Shown here: positions 24,051 through 32,562 of the stretch, one piece after another
Position numbering within the stretch: position 1 is the stretch's first letter
Layout: each line of letters starts with the position of its first letter
Assembly: GCA_016292805.1 (NCBI GenBank)
Contig: JAEDFM010000002.1
Span: 45,079 to 109,078, forward strand
DNA: 64,000 nt
Direction of reading: 5' to 3'
Origin: Treponema sp.
GTDB lineage: Bacteria; Spirochaetota; Spirochaetia; Treponematales; Treponemataceae
Position numbers and translations under genes: made by a program
Notes under the pieces: generated by a model
The model's input: only the letters and a program-made list of their open reading frames with translations
The model's database searches: none
Told to the model about the DNA's origin: nothing

Positions 24051-25754
24051 TTACATACCAGCAGTTCCAGCATTCATAGATGCAAGGAAAGCTTCGTTTG
24101 TCTTACTCTTCTTCATGCGGTCAAGAATAAGTTCTGTAATATCAATATCTTCCATTGGTCCAAATACTTTTCTAAGTACCCAGATTTTCTGAAGCTCTTC
24201 TTCTGTAAGTAAAAGCTCTTCCTTACGAGTTCCAGACTTCTTAATATTGATTGCTGGGAACAAACGGCGTTCTGCAAGTTTGCGGTCCAAATTAATTTCA
24301 GAGTTACCGGTACCTTTGAATTCTTCAAAAATAACTTCATCCATTCTTGAACCAGTTTCAATAAGTGCTGTAGAAATGATTGTTAAAGAACCACCTTCTT
24401 CTACATTACGGGCAGCACCAAAGAATCTCTTTGGCTTAAACAAAGCGTTTGAATCAACACCACCAGAAAGAACTTTACCAGAAGTCTGAACAGTCTGATT
24501 ATAAGCACGAGCAAGACGAGTGATTGAGTCCAAAAGAATAACAACATCTCGTTTATGTTCAACAAGGCGTTTTGCCTTTTCAAGAACCATTTCTGCTACC
24601 TGAACATGACGAGTTGCCTGTTCATCAAATGTTGAAGAAATAACTTCACCTTTAATAGCCCGTTCCATTTCTGTAACTTCTTCTGGGCGTTCATCAATCA
24701 AAAGTACAATTAAATATACTTCTGGATTGTTAGCTGTAATGGCATTTGCAACTTTCTGCATAAGAATTGTTTTACCAGCTTTAGGTGGAGCAACAATTAA
24801 CAAACGCTGTCCTTTACCAATTGGTGCAAAAAGATCCACAATTCGTCCAGAAATTTCTGTTGAAACAGTTTCAAGTTTTAATTTTTCATCAGGATATAAT
24901 GGTGTAAGGTTTTCAAAAGGAACACGAGTCTGGGCAATACGAGGTTCATCAAAGTTTACAGATTCAATGCGGAGTAAAGCAAAGAATCGTTCACCTTCTT
25001 TTGGAGAGCGAGTCTGTCCATAAACTGTATCACCAGTTTTAAGATTAAATAAACGAATCTGACTTGGAGAAATATAAATATCATCTGGACCTGGTAAATA
25101 AGAGTTCTGTGGAGAACGAAGGAATCCGTATCCATCTGGTAAGATTTCCAAAGCACCAGAAGCAAAAATAATTCCACCATGTTCTGTATGAGCTTTAAGA
25201 ATTACAAAAATCAAATCCTGCTTTTTCATTGGAGCAAGATCATCTGCAGTAAAGCCATATTGCATTGCCATTTCACGAAGTTCTGGCATAGATTTAATTG
25301 TAAGGTCATTAATCAACAAACGAGGTTTATTTGCATTATCTTCACTTAATGCAGCATCTGCAGCGGCAATATTTTCTGCAACTTCTCCAGATGGAGTTGG
25401 ATAAGAACGGGTTGCGTATGGCTTTTTACCACCACTACTTTTCTTAAAGTTTTTACTGTTATTTCCGTGGATTTTTACTTTTGCAGGGGCTGGTGATTCT
25501 TCACCTTCGGCGGGAGCTGATGCTGTAGTTTCAGAAGCTTCTTTTTCTTCAGTTTTCTTTACCACAATTTTTCGTTTTACAACAACTTTTCCAGCATCTT
25601 CATGAGGTTCTTCTGCTGGTGCTTCAGGAGCAGGTTCTGCTCCACCTTCTGTTACAGGAGCTTCTGTTGCTCCAAAATCAAGAGTAGCCTGACTTTCTTC
25701 TGCAGGACTAGTTTCTGCTGCGCCTTCTGAACGGCGTCTTCTTAATGTTGCCAT
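24051..25754 (-). CDS. rho: Transcription termination factor Rho
   Basis: 567 residues. The hexameric RNA helicase core has an N-terminal Rho domain (MPELREMAMQYGF), an OSFD RNA-binding region (GYGFLRSPQNSYLPGPDDIY), Walker A APPKAGKT, Walker B VVILLDSITRLARAYN, and the Q/R loops (SGGVDSNALFKPKRFFGAARN). It carries an N-terminal extension of about 145 residues rich in A, E, P and K (for example EAPVTEGGAEPAPEAPAEE), longer than in E. coli (419 residues); such inserts occur in high-GC actinobacteria and in some spirochaetes and can bind RNA. Shine-Dalgarno GGAG is 8 bases before the ATG. rpmE follows downstream. Confidence 0.97.
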   Translation of the reverse strand: MATLRRRRSEGAAETSPAEESQATLDFGATEAPVTEGGAEPAPEAPAEEPHEDAGKVVVKRKIVVKKTEEKEASETTASAPAEGEESPAPAKVKIHGNNSKNFKKSSGGKKPYATRSYPTPSGEVAENIAAADAALSEDNANKPRLLINDLTIKSMPELREMAMQYGFTADDLAPMKKQDLIFVILKAHTEHGGIIFASGALEILPDGYGFLRSPQNSYLPGPDDIYISPSQIRLFNLKTGDTVYGQTRSPKEGERFFALLRIESVNFDEPRIAQTRVPFENLTPLYPDEKLKLETVSTEISGRIVDLFAPIGKGQRLLIVAPPKAGKTILMQKVANAITANNPEVYLIVLLIDERPEEVTEMERAIKGEVISSTFDEQATRHVQVAEMVLEKAKRLVEHKRDVVILLDSITRLARAYNQTVQTSGKVLSGGVDSNALFKPKRFFGAARNVEEGGSLTIISTALIETGSRMDEVIFEEFKGTGNSEINLDRKLAERRLFPAINIKKSGTRKEELLLTEEELQKIWVLRKVFGPMEDIDITELILDRMKKSKTNEAFLASMNAGTAGM

Positions 25755-25921
25755 TAAAAATTCTCCATAATTTATAAAAAAATAATAATGAATGCAGTTT
25801 ATGATTTATATATATTTGGGATTTTCAAAAAAAATAAATGAATAAAAACGGAGTTCTCTTAACTCAATGCTTAATTTTAACTGTTTTTTTGAACTTATGT
25901 CAATTACAATTTTTTCGGTGA

Positions 25922-26350
25922 TTATTTTACTACATCTGAATGAATAATCATTGCCTTCTTAAATTCAGAAGAAGCTACAGAAAACAAATCAACCTCTGGT
26001 TCTTTTTCAAGCATTTTTACATCACCATTAAAATCAACATTGTTGGCAATTCTAAAACGAGAAGTTGTAATATCACTTTGAACTGTACTTCCAGAACAAA
26101 TTTCTACACGATCTTTAGCGTTAATTTCACCTTTAACATTGCCCGAAATAACAAGAGAATTTACTTCAATACTTTCTACTTCACAAACAGAGTTTTTTGC
26201 AATTTCAAGATTTCCATCTGGTGCATTGATTTTTCCAGTAAATTTTCCTGTAATAATTAATTCATCAGTGAATTCAAGAACTCCGTCAAATTCTGTTTCT
26301 GAACCAAAAACTGTAATATTTCTTTTCTCGAATTCTTTTTTGTCTGCCAT
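25922..26350 (-). CDS. Bactofilin (polymer-forming cytoskeletal protein)
   Basis: 142 residues. The core (about 15-115) consists of repeating short beta strands with hydrophobic/glycine spacing (VLEFTDELIITGKFTGKINA, LEIAKNSVCEVESIEVNSL, VISGNVKGEINAKDRVEICS, STVQSDITTSRFRIA), the right-handed beta-helix of bactofilins. These self-assemble without nucleotide and shape the cell; in helical bacteria they affect cell shape and peptidoglycan machinery. It sits 6 bases after the lnt stop, so it belongs to the rpsT-independent HU-lnt-bactofilin group. Shine-Dalgarno AAGGT is present. Confidence 0.9.
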   Translation of the reverse strand: MADKKEFEKRNITVFGSETEFDGVLEFTDELIITGKFTGKINAPDGNLEIAKNSVCEVESIEVNSLVISGNVKGEINAKDRVEICSGSTVQSDITTSRFRIANNVDFNGDVKMLEKEPEVDLFSVASSEFKKAMIIHSDVVK

Positions 26351-26356
26351 AAAAAT

Positions 26357-28069
26357 TTACCTTGTAATTAATTTAACCTTTCCAGATTTTTTATAATTAA
26401 TTATACAATTTATTGTCTGTATTATCAATAAAAGAACTAATGCACAAATTTCTCCCCAGCCTGCCACATCTCCATATCTGCTGTAAACTGTTGCTTTTCT
26501 TCCGGCTGAAATAACTGGAACCTTTCCAATGACATAACCTTCACAAAATTCTGGAGATGTTATATTTATTTTTCCATTAGGATCAATAATACAGGTGGCA
26601 CCTGTGGCAGTACTTCTTACAGAAGGAATTCGATTTTCTATACTTCTAAACAATGCAATAGATAAATGCTGATTCTGGCAGGCAGAACTTTTAGCCCATG
26701 AATCATTTGAAATACAAATTAAGCAACGGGAACCTGCCTGATATTGTTTTCTTGCAATATCTGTAAAAGTATCTTCAAAACAGATTAAACTTGAAGCATT
26801 TAATCCATTAATATAAAAAGTTGAATATTCTTTTCCTTCCTCCCAATTCAACAATCCTTTAGATTTAAGTTTTTTATAAATCCATGGAAATTGTTTTTTA
26901 TATGGGAAATATTCACTAAAAGGAACCAGCTTTATTTTTGAATATACTTGTGGTGATGGAGGAATAATATTTTGTGATGGAATAAAATGAAGTGCTGAAT
27001 TATAAAGTTCTGCATCTCCTTTTTGATTATAAACTTTATGTCCATTTCCAATAATAAAATCACATTTCTTTGAATCCATAAATTTTAGCAGCACACTTAC
27101 AATATCATTTCTTCGTTTATCTTTTGGATTAAAATAATTATCTGTGATTGCAGGCACAACAGCTGTTTCTGGCCAGACTACTAAATCAATATCAGGATTT
27201 ATTTCCAGTGCTTCATTTGTAAGAGAAATTAATTTCTGAATATTTTTTGTATAAACTTCTATTCCATCAAGCCAGGAATTTTCATTATTCTGAATTGCAG
27301 CTACAGTTTTTTGTTCAAAACCAGAATAATCTTTAACGGCTCTAAAACCATAAAAATATATTCCTGCAAAACCAATAACCCAGATAACTAAAGCAACTGA
27401 AGTTGTTTTTTTTGAAAAGCTTTTATTTAATTTTTCATTCTGCAAATATTTTGAAAGATTAGAGCTTTTGTTTTTAGATATATTTTCTGAATCTTTAATA
27501 AACAGATTTCTATCCATGGCTTTTTGTATAAAACTATAAATAATTGCAGAAAATAAAATTATAAAGGCATTTAAGCCATACACACCAGTTATGTCACATA
27601 TTTGAATAAAATAGGTATTTCGGTATTGAGAATAGGCTGTTACTCCGTATGATAAGCCTAAAAATCCAAAAGTTTTTATAAACTCAAAACTGCAGATTAA
27701 TAACCATTGTGTAACCCAATTATTTTTACCAAAATAAATATCAATTAATTTTAATAAAAGAAAAAGAATTGAATATAAAATGCCATAACCAATATAAACA
27801 ACAGGCATAAATTCTGAATAAGCTTTAATTATCCAATAAGCATATAAGCCATAGGAAAGTGCCCCAAAAATAAATCCCTGAAGCCATACAGTTTTTAAAG
27901 TTGCTTTATGAACACTTATTAAAACGGGAATATAAATAAAAAATGCAAGAAAAAATAAACCTTTAGAAAATATAAATGAAGGATGAGAAAGAAGAAAAAG
28001 TATAATACCAGTTAATGTAAGAGGAATACATTTAATAAAATTCTTAATCCAGTTTTCTGTTCTATTCAT
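26357..28069 (-). CDS. lnt: Apolipoprotein N-acyltransferase
   Basis: 570 residues, with seven or so N-terminal membrane segments (residues 14-200 and one at about 225-245) and a C-terminal nitrilase domain facing the periplasm. The catalytic triad of Lnt is visible: Glu in VVWPETAVVP, Lys in KIKLVPFSEYFPY (the loop), and the nucleophile Cys in SSLICFEDTF. It adds the third acyl chain to lipoproteins, so this species should have triacylated lipoproteins. It overlaps HU by 8 bases at its start and precedes bactofilin by 6. Confidence 0.93.
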   Translation of the reverse strand: MNRTENWIKNFIKCIPLTLTGIILFLLSHPSFIFSKGLFFLAFFIYIPVLISVHKATLKTVWLQGFIFGALSYGLYAYWIIKAYSEFMPVVYIGYGILYSILFLLLKLIDIYFGKNNWVTQWLLICSFEFIKTFGFLGLSYGVTAYSQYRNTYFIQICDITGVYGLNAFIILFSAIIYSFIQKAMDRNLFIKDSENISKNKSSNLSKYLQNEKLNKSFSKKTTSVALVIWVIGFAGIYFYGFRAVKDYSGFEQKTVAAIQNNENSWLDGIEVYTKNIQKLISLTNEALEINPDIDLVVWPETAVVPAITDNYFNPKDKRRNDIVSVLLKFMDSKKCDFIIGNGHKVYNQKGDAELYNSALHFIPSQNIIPPSPQVYSKIKLVPFSEYFPYKKQFPWIYKKLKSKGLLNWEEGKEYSTFYINGLNASSLICFEDTFTDIARKQYQAGSRCLICISNDSWAKSSACQNQHLSIALFRSIENRIPSVRSTATGATCIIDPNGKINITSPEFCEGYVIGKVPVISAGRKATVYSRYGDVAGWGEICALVLLLIIQTINCIINYKKSGKVKLITR

Positions 28070-28364
28070 TATTATCTTTTACAGGAAGTGGTCCCTGTAA
28101 ATCTTTTCCGGGTATGAAGGTTGCTTTATAGTGAGGTTCTACAGTAACTTTTTCTCCGTTTCTTGGATCACGAGCTTCCTTACGGGTACTGTATTTTACC
28201 TTAAATGTACCAAAGCCACGCAATTCAATTGTATCTCCATTTTTTAATGAATCTTTAATTTCCGAAAATAACAGATCAATAACATTAGAAATATCTTTCT
28301 GATCCAATTTAGAGTTTTCGTGAATTTTATCTACAAGGTTAGCTTTAGTAATTTTATCTGACAT
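28062..28364 (-). CDS. HU-family DNA-binding protein
   Basis: 100 residues. It has the HU/IHF dimer fold: N-terminal helices (ITKANLVDKIHENSKLDQKD), the saddle RGFGTFKVKYSTRKEARDPRNGE with the conserved ARDPRNG of the DNA-binding arms, then ATFIPGKDLQ at the C-terminus. It bends and compacts DNA. Between it and rpsT there is a terminator, so HU heads the transcript that continues into lnt and bactofilin. The presence of the GFGTF segment fits HU rather than IHF, though the two cannot be separated by sequence reading. Confidence 0.94.
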   Translation of the reverse strand: MSDKITKANLVDKIHENSKLDQKDISNVIDLLFSEIKDSLKNGDTIELRGFGTFKVKYSTRKEARDPRNGEKVTVEPHYKATFIPGKDLQGPLPVKDNNE

Positions 28365-28372
28365 ATTTATCC

Positions 28373-28409
28373 AAAAAAAAACCAGTTGAAGCTATACCCC
28401 AACTGGATT
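28373..28409 (-). terminator. Terminator of rpsT
   Basis: CCAGTTG and CAACTGG form a 7-bp stem; on the minus strand it ends with nine T. It separates rpsT from HU. Confidence 0.85.
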
Positions 28410-28433
28410 TCCAAAAAATTAGAATTTTGAAAA

Positions 28434-28709
28434 TTATTTTGCAGCAAATGTTGCATTGAAAAGATTCATCATTCTTGACTTTTTGCGTGATACGGCATTT
28501 CTTGTCATAACACCCTTTGTACGAGCGCTATCAAGTTCTTTCTGAAGCTGTTTGTATTTATCTTCAGCAAGTTTCTGATCCTTAGCCTGACAAGCTTCTA
28601 CAAACTGCTTTGCATAAGTTTTGCAAGTGCTTTTGATAGCTTTATTATGAAGTCTACGAACTTCGCTCTGTGCGTATCTTTTTTCTGCAGATGACTGTTT
28701 TTTAGCCAA
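28434..28709 (-). CDS. rpsT: 30S ribosomal protein S20
   Basis: 91 residues, basic and entirely helical (KRYAQSEVRRLHNKAIKSTCKTYAKQF ... RTKGVMTRNAVSRKKSRMMNLFNA), S20 that binds 16S rRNA near h9/h44. The start codon is TTG, preceded by GGGGG 8 bases upstream. E. coli rpsT also begins with TTG, where the weak start takes part in autogenous control; here the same choice suggests, but does not prove, similar regulation. Own terminator; monocistronic. Confidence 0.96.
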   Translation of the reverse strand: MAKKQSSAEKRYAQSEVRRLHNKAIKSTCKTYAKQFVEACQAKDQKLAEDKYKQLQKELDSARTKGVMTRNAVSRKKSRMMNLFNATFAAK

Positions 28710-28805
28710 TTGGAGACCCCCAAAAAAAAATTAGTTAACTTTTTGAATATTATCAAAATGTAGGTTTAATGTCAATTAAAGGGGTGTCTTTTATTTGCTG
28801 CAATA

Positions 28806-28834
28806 TTGACATCAATCCCCTATCTCATTATTAT
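28806..28834 (+). promoter_or_regulatory. Strong sigma70 promoter of the zinc-ribbon gene
   Basis: Perfect -35 TTGACA, 17-base spacer, -10 TATTAT (5 of 6). The transcript should carry a leader of about 25-28 bases with GGAGG before the ATG. Confidence 0.85.
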
Positions 28835-28867
28835 TAATAATCACGAATATTCGATTGGAGGCATGTA

Positions 28868-29041
28868 ATGGCTGGAGCTAGTAAAAACTCTCGTACAACT
28901 GTTGCAACACAAAAATTCATTTGCCCTGACTGCGGTGGAGAAATCATTATGAAAACAATGATTACTAACGGCAGACTTAAGAATCAGGCAGAATGCCAGA
29001 AATGTAAACGTGTTGAAAGACGTCCTAAGGATTTCAAGTAA
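28868..29041 (+). CDS. Small zinc-ribbon protein (57 residues)
   Basis: Basic and short, with two CxxC knuckles: FICPDCGGEIIMKT at 18-21 and ECQKCKRVE at 44-47. This is a rubredoxin-like zinc ribbon of the type found in small ribosome- or RNA-associated proteins. A consensus promoter and Shine-Dalgarno GGAGG (6 bases before the ATG) predict high expression, and a perfect terminator follows, so it is a single-gene unit. It lies between rpsT and plsC. It is not L33 or L36: the knuckles are differently spaced. I recognise no named family; a role on the ribosome or in transcription is a guess from size, charge and location. Confidence 0.8.
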   Translation: MAGASKNSRTTVATQKFICPDCGGEIIMKTMITNGRLKNQAECQKCKRVERRPKDFK

Positions 29042-29073
29042 TATTTAAAGCCTTGAAAGCTCTTTAGAAACAT

Positions 29074-29115
29074 AAAGCCCGTTTGGAATCATGAACCAAA
29101 CGGGCTTTTATTTTT
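29074..29115 (+). terminator. Terminator of the zinc-ribbon gene
   Basis: AAAGCCCGTTTGG and CCAAACGGGCTTT pair perfectly over 13 bp, followed by T-rich sequence on the plus strand; it also serves the convergent plsC side. Confidence 0.88.
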
Positions 29116-29123
29116 AACATTTA

Positions 29124-29888
29124 TTATTTTACATCAGTTGAAAGTTTGCGCCATTCTTTTATCTGCTTGCTTATTATTTCACGGCTTTCTTCAAGAATTT
29201 TAATACTATCTTCTTTTGTGTTTGGATTATCGTAAATCTTCACTATCTTTACTCTATAGCAGCCCTTATGAAGATTTGTTAATACCTTTGTTAAATCTCT
29301 AAGACTATAACCGCCATCAATTGCACAAACTACAACAGGTAATTCTGAAGCTTCTGAAAGCTTTCTAAAACCTGCAGAATAAAACTTGCCTAATTCTCCA
29401 TCACGGGTTCTGGTTCCTTCTGGGAAAATTACAGGAATCTGATTTCTTTCTTTAACTCTTTTACCAAAGGCAGATATTAAATTCATTGAATCCATTGGTT
29501 TTGCTTTTCTTGGAATAATACAATGTTCCTGAGTTTTAAGCATTTTAGAAACTAATGGAACAGAATTACCAAGTGCATCTTTTGCCACAAAGCGAAGTTC
29601 TCTATTCTGAAAAACATTCATAAAACATGGAATATCCAATAAACTCTGATGATTTGTAATAATCATAAACTGTTCAGGAAGCTTATCCATATTATCATCA
29701 TAAATCCAGAAATTGAATTTTTTATATACATGAAGAATACGCCATAATCTTGGGCCTAAAACAAATTCAATGTAATTAGAAAATTTCATACATGCTTTTT
29801 TAGAAAATGGATAGCAAATCATTTGACCAAGGGTTGCTGGAACAATCATTCCAATTAAACATAAAACTGTAACAATGTTTGATAACAT
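29124..29888 (-). CDS. plsC: 1-acyl-sn-glycerol-3-phosphate acyltransferase
   Basis: 254 residues with the two signature motifs of the family: NHQSLLDIP (block I, the catalytic H and D of NHx4D) and VIFPEGTRTRDGE (block III). An N-terminal hydrophobic segment (IVTVLCLIGMIVPATLG) anchors it at the inner membrane. It converts lysophosphatidic acid to phosphatidic acid for phospholipid synthesis. Shine-Dalgarno GGAG precedes the ATG by 5 bases. It lies 33 bases downstream of the DinG-like helicase gene in the same direction. Confidence 0.94.
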   Translation of the reverse strand: MLSNIVTVLCLIGMIVPATLGQMICYPFSKKACMKFSNYIEFVLGPRLWRILHVYKKFNFWIYDDNMDKLPEQFMIITNHQSLLDIPCFMNVFQNRELRFVAKDALGNSVPLVSKMLKTQEHCIIPRKAKPMDSMNLISAFGKRVKERNQIPVIFPEGTRTRDGELGKFYSAGFRKLSEASELPVVVCAIDGGYSLRDLTKVLTNLHKGCYRVKIVKIYDNPNTKEDSIKILEESREIISKQIKEWRKLSTDVK

Positions 29889-29921
29889 AAAAACTCCAGA
29901 AATTATTAAATCTATTTATAA

Positions 29922-32372
29922 TTATTCGAAAATAAAATTATTTACTCTTTTAGTAATATCGGCTAAAGGCTCATAAATCTTTTCACATTCAGGCATACTT
30001 GCTGTAAAAATTGAACCATATCTTTTTTCATAAATACGACGGTCTAACACAACAACAATACCTTTATCAGAACTGGTTCTTATTAATCTTCCTATACCCT
30101 GTCTGTATTTTATTACAGCTTCAGGAACACTTAATTCCATAAAGGAATTACCTCCTCTTTTTTCTATAGCTTCTGAACGGGCAACAAAAACAGGATCATT
30201 TGGAACTGTAAATGGAAGCTTTACAATAATTACCTGACTTAGGGATTCTCCAGGAATATCAACTCCCTGCCAGAATGAATCAGTAGCAAACAAGACACTT
30301 TCATTTTCATTTCTAAAGGAATCAAGAAGTTTTGCATTGTCATCTTCACCCTGACGCATAATTCTTCCTGTAAAACCTCTCATAGATGCTGTTACTGTTT
30401 TATGGGCACTTTTTAAAGATTCGTAAGATGTAAACAGAACTAGAGTGCGTCCCTTTGCAGCATCTATTAATCTAGGCAAAGCCATTTCAACCCATTGCTG
30501 GTATTCCATTTTTTCTGGTAATGGAGCATCTGAAGGTACTGCAAAAAGCATATTTGTTTTATATGGAAATGGGGACATGAATTCACGACACAAAACTCTC
30601 TGTCTTTCTACAAAATGAATTCCAGTGCGGCCTGCCCAATACCTAAAATCTCTTCCTGTTTTTAATGTAGCAGAAGTACAAACAACAGAAGCCATTGGTT
30701 CATAGACACCTTCATTCATTAATGAAGAAATATCAAGGGGAGTCTGATTAAATACAATATAAAGATTATCTCCATCCTTTGCCATATCTGCTGGTAATTT
30801 TTTCTGTTGAATCCAGAATACCAGCTCTCGTTTTTCATCCCACTGGCAGAAATTTTTTAAGATTAAAACATAATCATCAAGGCGTCGCAAAATAATTTTA
30901 GACTCCCAATAAAATGGAACATCCCTATCATCCTGATCAACACCTTCCATAACAGCACGGATAGTATCTGCAAATTGTCCCAAATCCTGGGCTAATTGAC
31001 TAATAGAAACTAATGTTGGTCCAAAATCTCTGGCAGTACCATCATAAAGGCGTTTTGTATAATCACTTCCTAATAAGTCTCTGGCTGCAATTTCCAGGTT
31101 GATTAAATCGTTTTTAATATGATTTGTAATATCATAAGCTTCACCAGCTCGTTCTTCGTTTGCAGAAAGAATGGCCAGACTGCACAAATGACCGGTTTCA
31201 GAATTTTTGCGATGACGGTACATCTGATTTATTAATTTATTTAACTTAAATCTAGTTACAGACTGACTGAAAAAGCTTGTTGCTGCATTTTCAATTCCAT
31301 GAGCTTCATCAAAAATAATATGATGATAAGGTGGCAAAACTGCAGCATCATCATAACCTGCTCCACCTAAGCGGGATTCTATATCTGCAAATAAAAGATG
31401 ATGATTTACAACAATAAGATTTGCTCCTGCCGCTTCCTTTCTAACCTTCATTACAAAACATTCATTATGATAAGGACAGCGCATTCCCATGCAGGCATCA
31501 CTTTCCGAATTAACCTTTGACCATACATTATCAGATGGCATATATGAAAGATCACTTTTATCACCAGTTTCTGTACTGGAAGCCCACTGTGCCAAAACCT
31601 TCAATTCATCAGTTTCATCTTCAAATAAATCCAGAACAGCAGAAGCATCGTTTAAGCGTCGCAAGCAAATATAATTCTGGCGGCCTTTCATAAGAATATA
31701 ATTTAATTTTTTGCCAATAATTTTTTCTACTGCCGGAATATCTTTTTCACATAACTGCTGCTGCAAATTAATTGTTCCAGTAGAAATTATTACCCGTTCC
31801 TTGTTTTCTAGTGCCCAGTAGAATGCAGGAATTAAATAAGCATAAGATTTTCCTACACCAGTTCCTGCTTCAAAAATACCAATTTTACTTTCATTAAAAG
31901 CCTGAGTAATACTTTTTAAAAGTTCAATCTGCCCTGCTCTTTCTTCAAAATTTTTTGATTGTTTTGATAAGGCACCACCATTAGAAATTAAAGCGGCAGC
32001 AATTTGAGGATCAATCTGAACAATAGATTTTAGCTTCATAGGTTCAACAACAACATAAATATCATTTACATTATTGTTTACAATGTAAAAACCCTGAGCA
32101 TTCTGAGCAGCCTGTTCAGCTACACTTAAATCAGCCTGGGAAGGAGTTAAATATCCTGAAGGATGATTATGAATTAAAACACATGAATTTCTTACATCAG
32201 AAAAGTTTACAGGAACTTCGTGTTCTGCACCACGGCTTCCAACCTTTACAGAAACTACAAGCCCAGATTCATCAATTTGACCTGTAAAAAAAACTTCGTT
32301 ACCATCAGCTTCTTCAATTGAATTGAAAATATCTTCGATAACTTCTTCTGTAAGGTAATCTGTAATTTTCAC
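29922..32372 (-). CDS. DinG-family helicase with N-terminal JAMM (RadC/MPN-like) domain
   Basis: 816 residues, start GTG. Residues 20-110 are a JAMM domain: H68-N-H70, then seven residues, S78, two residues, D81 (HNHPSGYLTPSQAD), with Glu26 upstream, the complete metal site. The rest is a DinG/XPD-type SF2 helicase: Walker A EAGTGVGKSYAY, the FeS-cluster cysteines (YICLRR, DACMGMRC, NECF), DEAH (FDEAHGIE), and motifs V-VI (FATDSFWQGVDIPGE, RQGIGRLIR). Well-known DinG proteins carry an exonuclease domain or none here. The JAMM domain could deubiquitylate-like cleave or bind a ligand. The gene runs downstream of tRNA-Glu and in front of plsC; a role in DNA repair or R-loop removal fits the helicase part. 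Confidence 0.88.
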   Translation of the reverse strand: MKITDYLTEEVIEDIFNSIEEADGNEVFFTGQIDESGLVVSVKVGSRGAEHEVPVNFSDVRNSCVLIHNHPSGYLTPSQADLSVAEQAAQNAQGFYIVNNNVNDIYVVVEPMKLKSIVQIDPQIAAALISNGGALSKQSKNFEERAGQIELLKSITQAFNESKIGIFEAGTGVGKSYAYLIPAFYWALENKERVIISTGTINLQQQLCEKDIPAVEKIIGKKLNYILMKGRQNYICLRRLNDASAVLDLFEDETDELKVLAQWASSTETGDKSDLSYMPSDNVWSKVNSESDACMGMRCPYHNECFVMKVRKEAAGANLIVVNHHLLFADIESRLGGAGYDDAAVLPPYHHIIFDEAHGIENAATSFFSQSVTRFKLNKLINQMYRHRKNSETGHLCSLAILSANEERAGEAYDITNHIKNDLINLEIAARDLLGSDYTKRLYDGTARDFGPTLVSISQLAQDLGQFADTIRAVMEGVDQDDRDVPFYWESKIILRRLDDYVLILKNFCQWDEKRELVFWIQQKKLPADMAKDGDNLYIVFNQTPLDISSLMNEGVYEPMASVVCTSATLKTGRDFRYWAGRTGIHFVERQRVLCREFMSPFPYKTNMLFAVPSDAPLPEKMEYQQWVEMALPRLIDAAKGRTLVLFTSYESLKSAHKTVTASMRGFTGRIMRQGEDDNAKLLDSFRNENESVLFATDSFWQGVDIPGESLSQVIIVKLPFTVPNDPVFVARSEAIEKRGGNSFMELSVPEAVIKYRQGIGRLIRTSSDKGIVVVLDRRIYEKRYGSIFTASMPECEKIYEPLADITKRVNNFIFE

Positions 32373-32388
32373 TTAAAATCCACCAACC

Positions 32389-32423
32389 AAAAAAAAAGCC
32401 TTGTAAGATAACTTACAAGGCTT
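32389..32423 (-). terminator. Terminator of tRNA-Glu
   Basis: A perfect 12-bp stem (AAGCCTTGTAAG / CTTACAAGGCTT) with loop ATAA and nine T after it on the minus strand. The DinG gene start is 17 bases further on. Confidence 0.9.
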
Positions 32424-32428
32424 AGTAG

Positions 32429-32500
32429 CATCTCCTAGCAGAATTGAACTGCTGTTGTCGGGATGAAAACCCGATGTCCTAACCACTAGACGAAGGAGAC
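32429..32500 (-). tRNA. tRNA-Glu (UUC)
   Basis: 72-nt cloverleaf on the minus strand: acceptor GTCTCCT/AGGAGAT, D loop TAGTGGTTAGGA, anticodon stem-loop TCGGG-TTTTCAT-CCCGA with anticodon TTC, T arm CAGCA-GTTCAAT-TCTGC region, discriminator G. CCA not encoded. Confidence 0.95.
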
Positions 32501-32528
32501 ATACATCAGTGCGTTGCTGATGTTTAGT

Positions 32529-32557
32529 AATATATCAAAAACAAAAAACTTCGTCAA
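32529..32557 (-). promoter_or_regulatory. Sigma70 promoter of tRNA-Glu
   Basis: TTGACG, 17 bases, TATATT on the minus strand; about 28 bases before the mature 5' end. The intervening ACATCAG/CTGATGT hairpin may guide 5' processing. Confidence 0.85.
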
Positions 32558-32562
32558 GTGTT

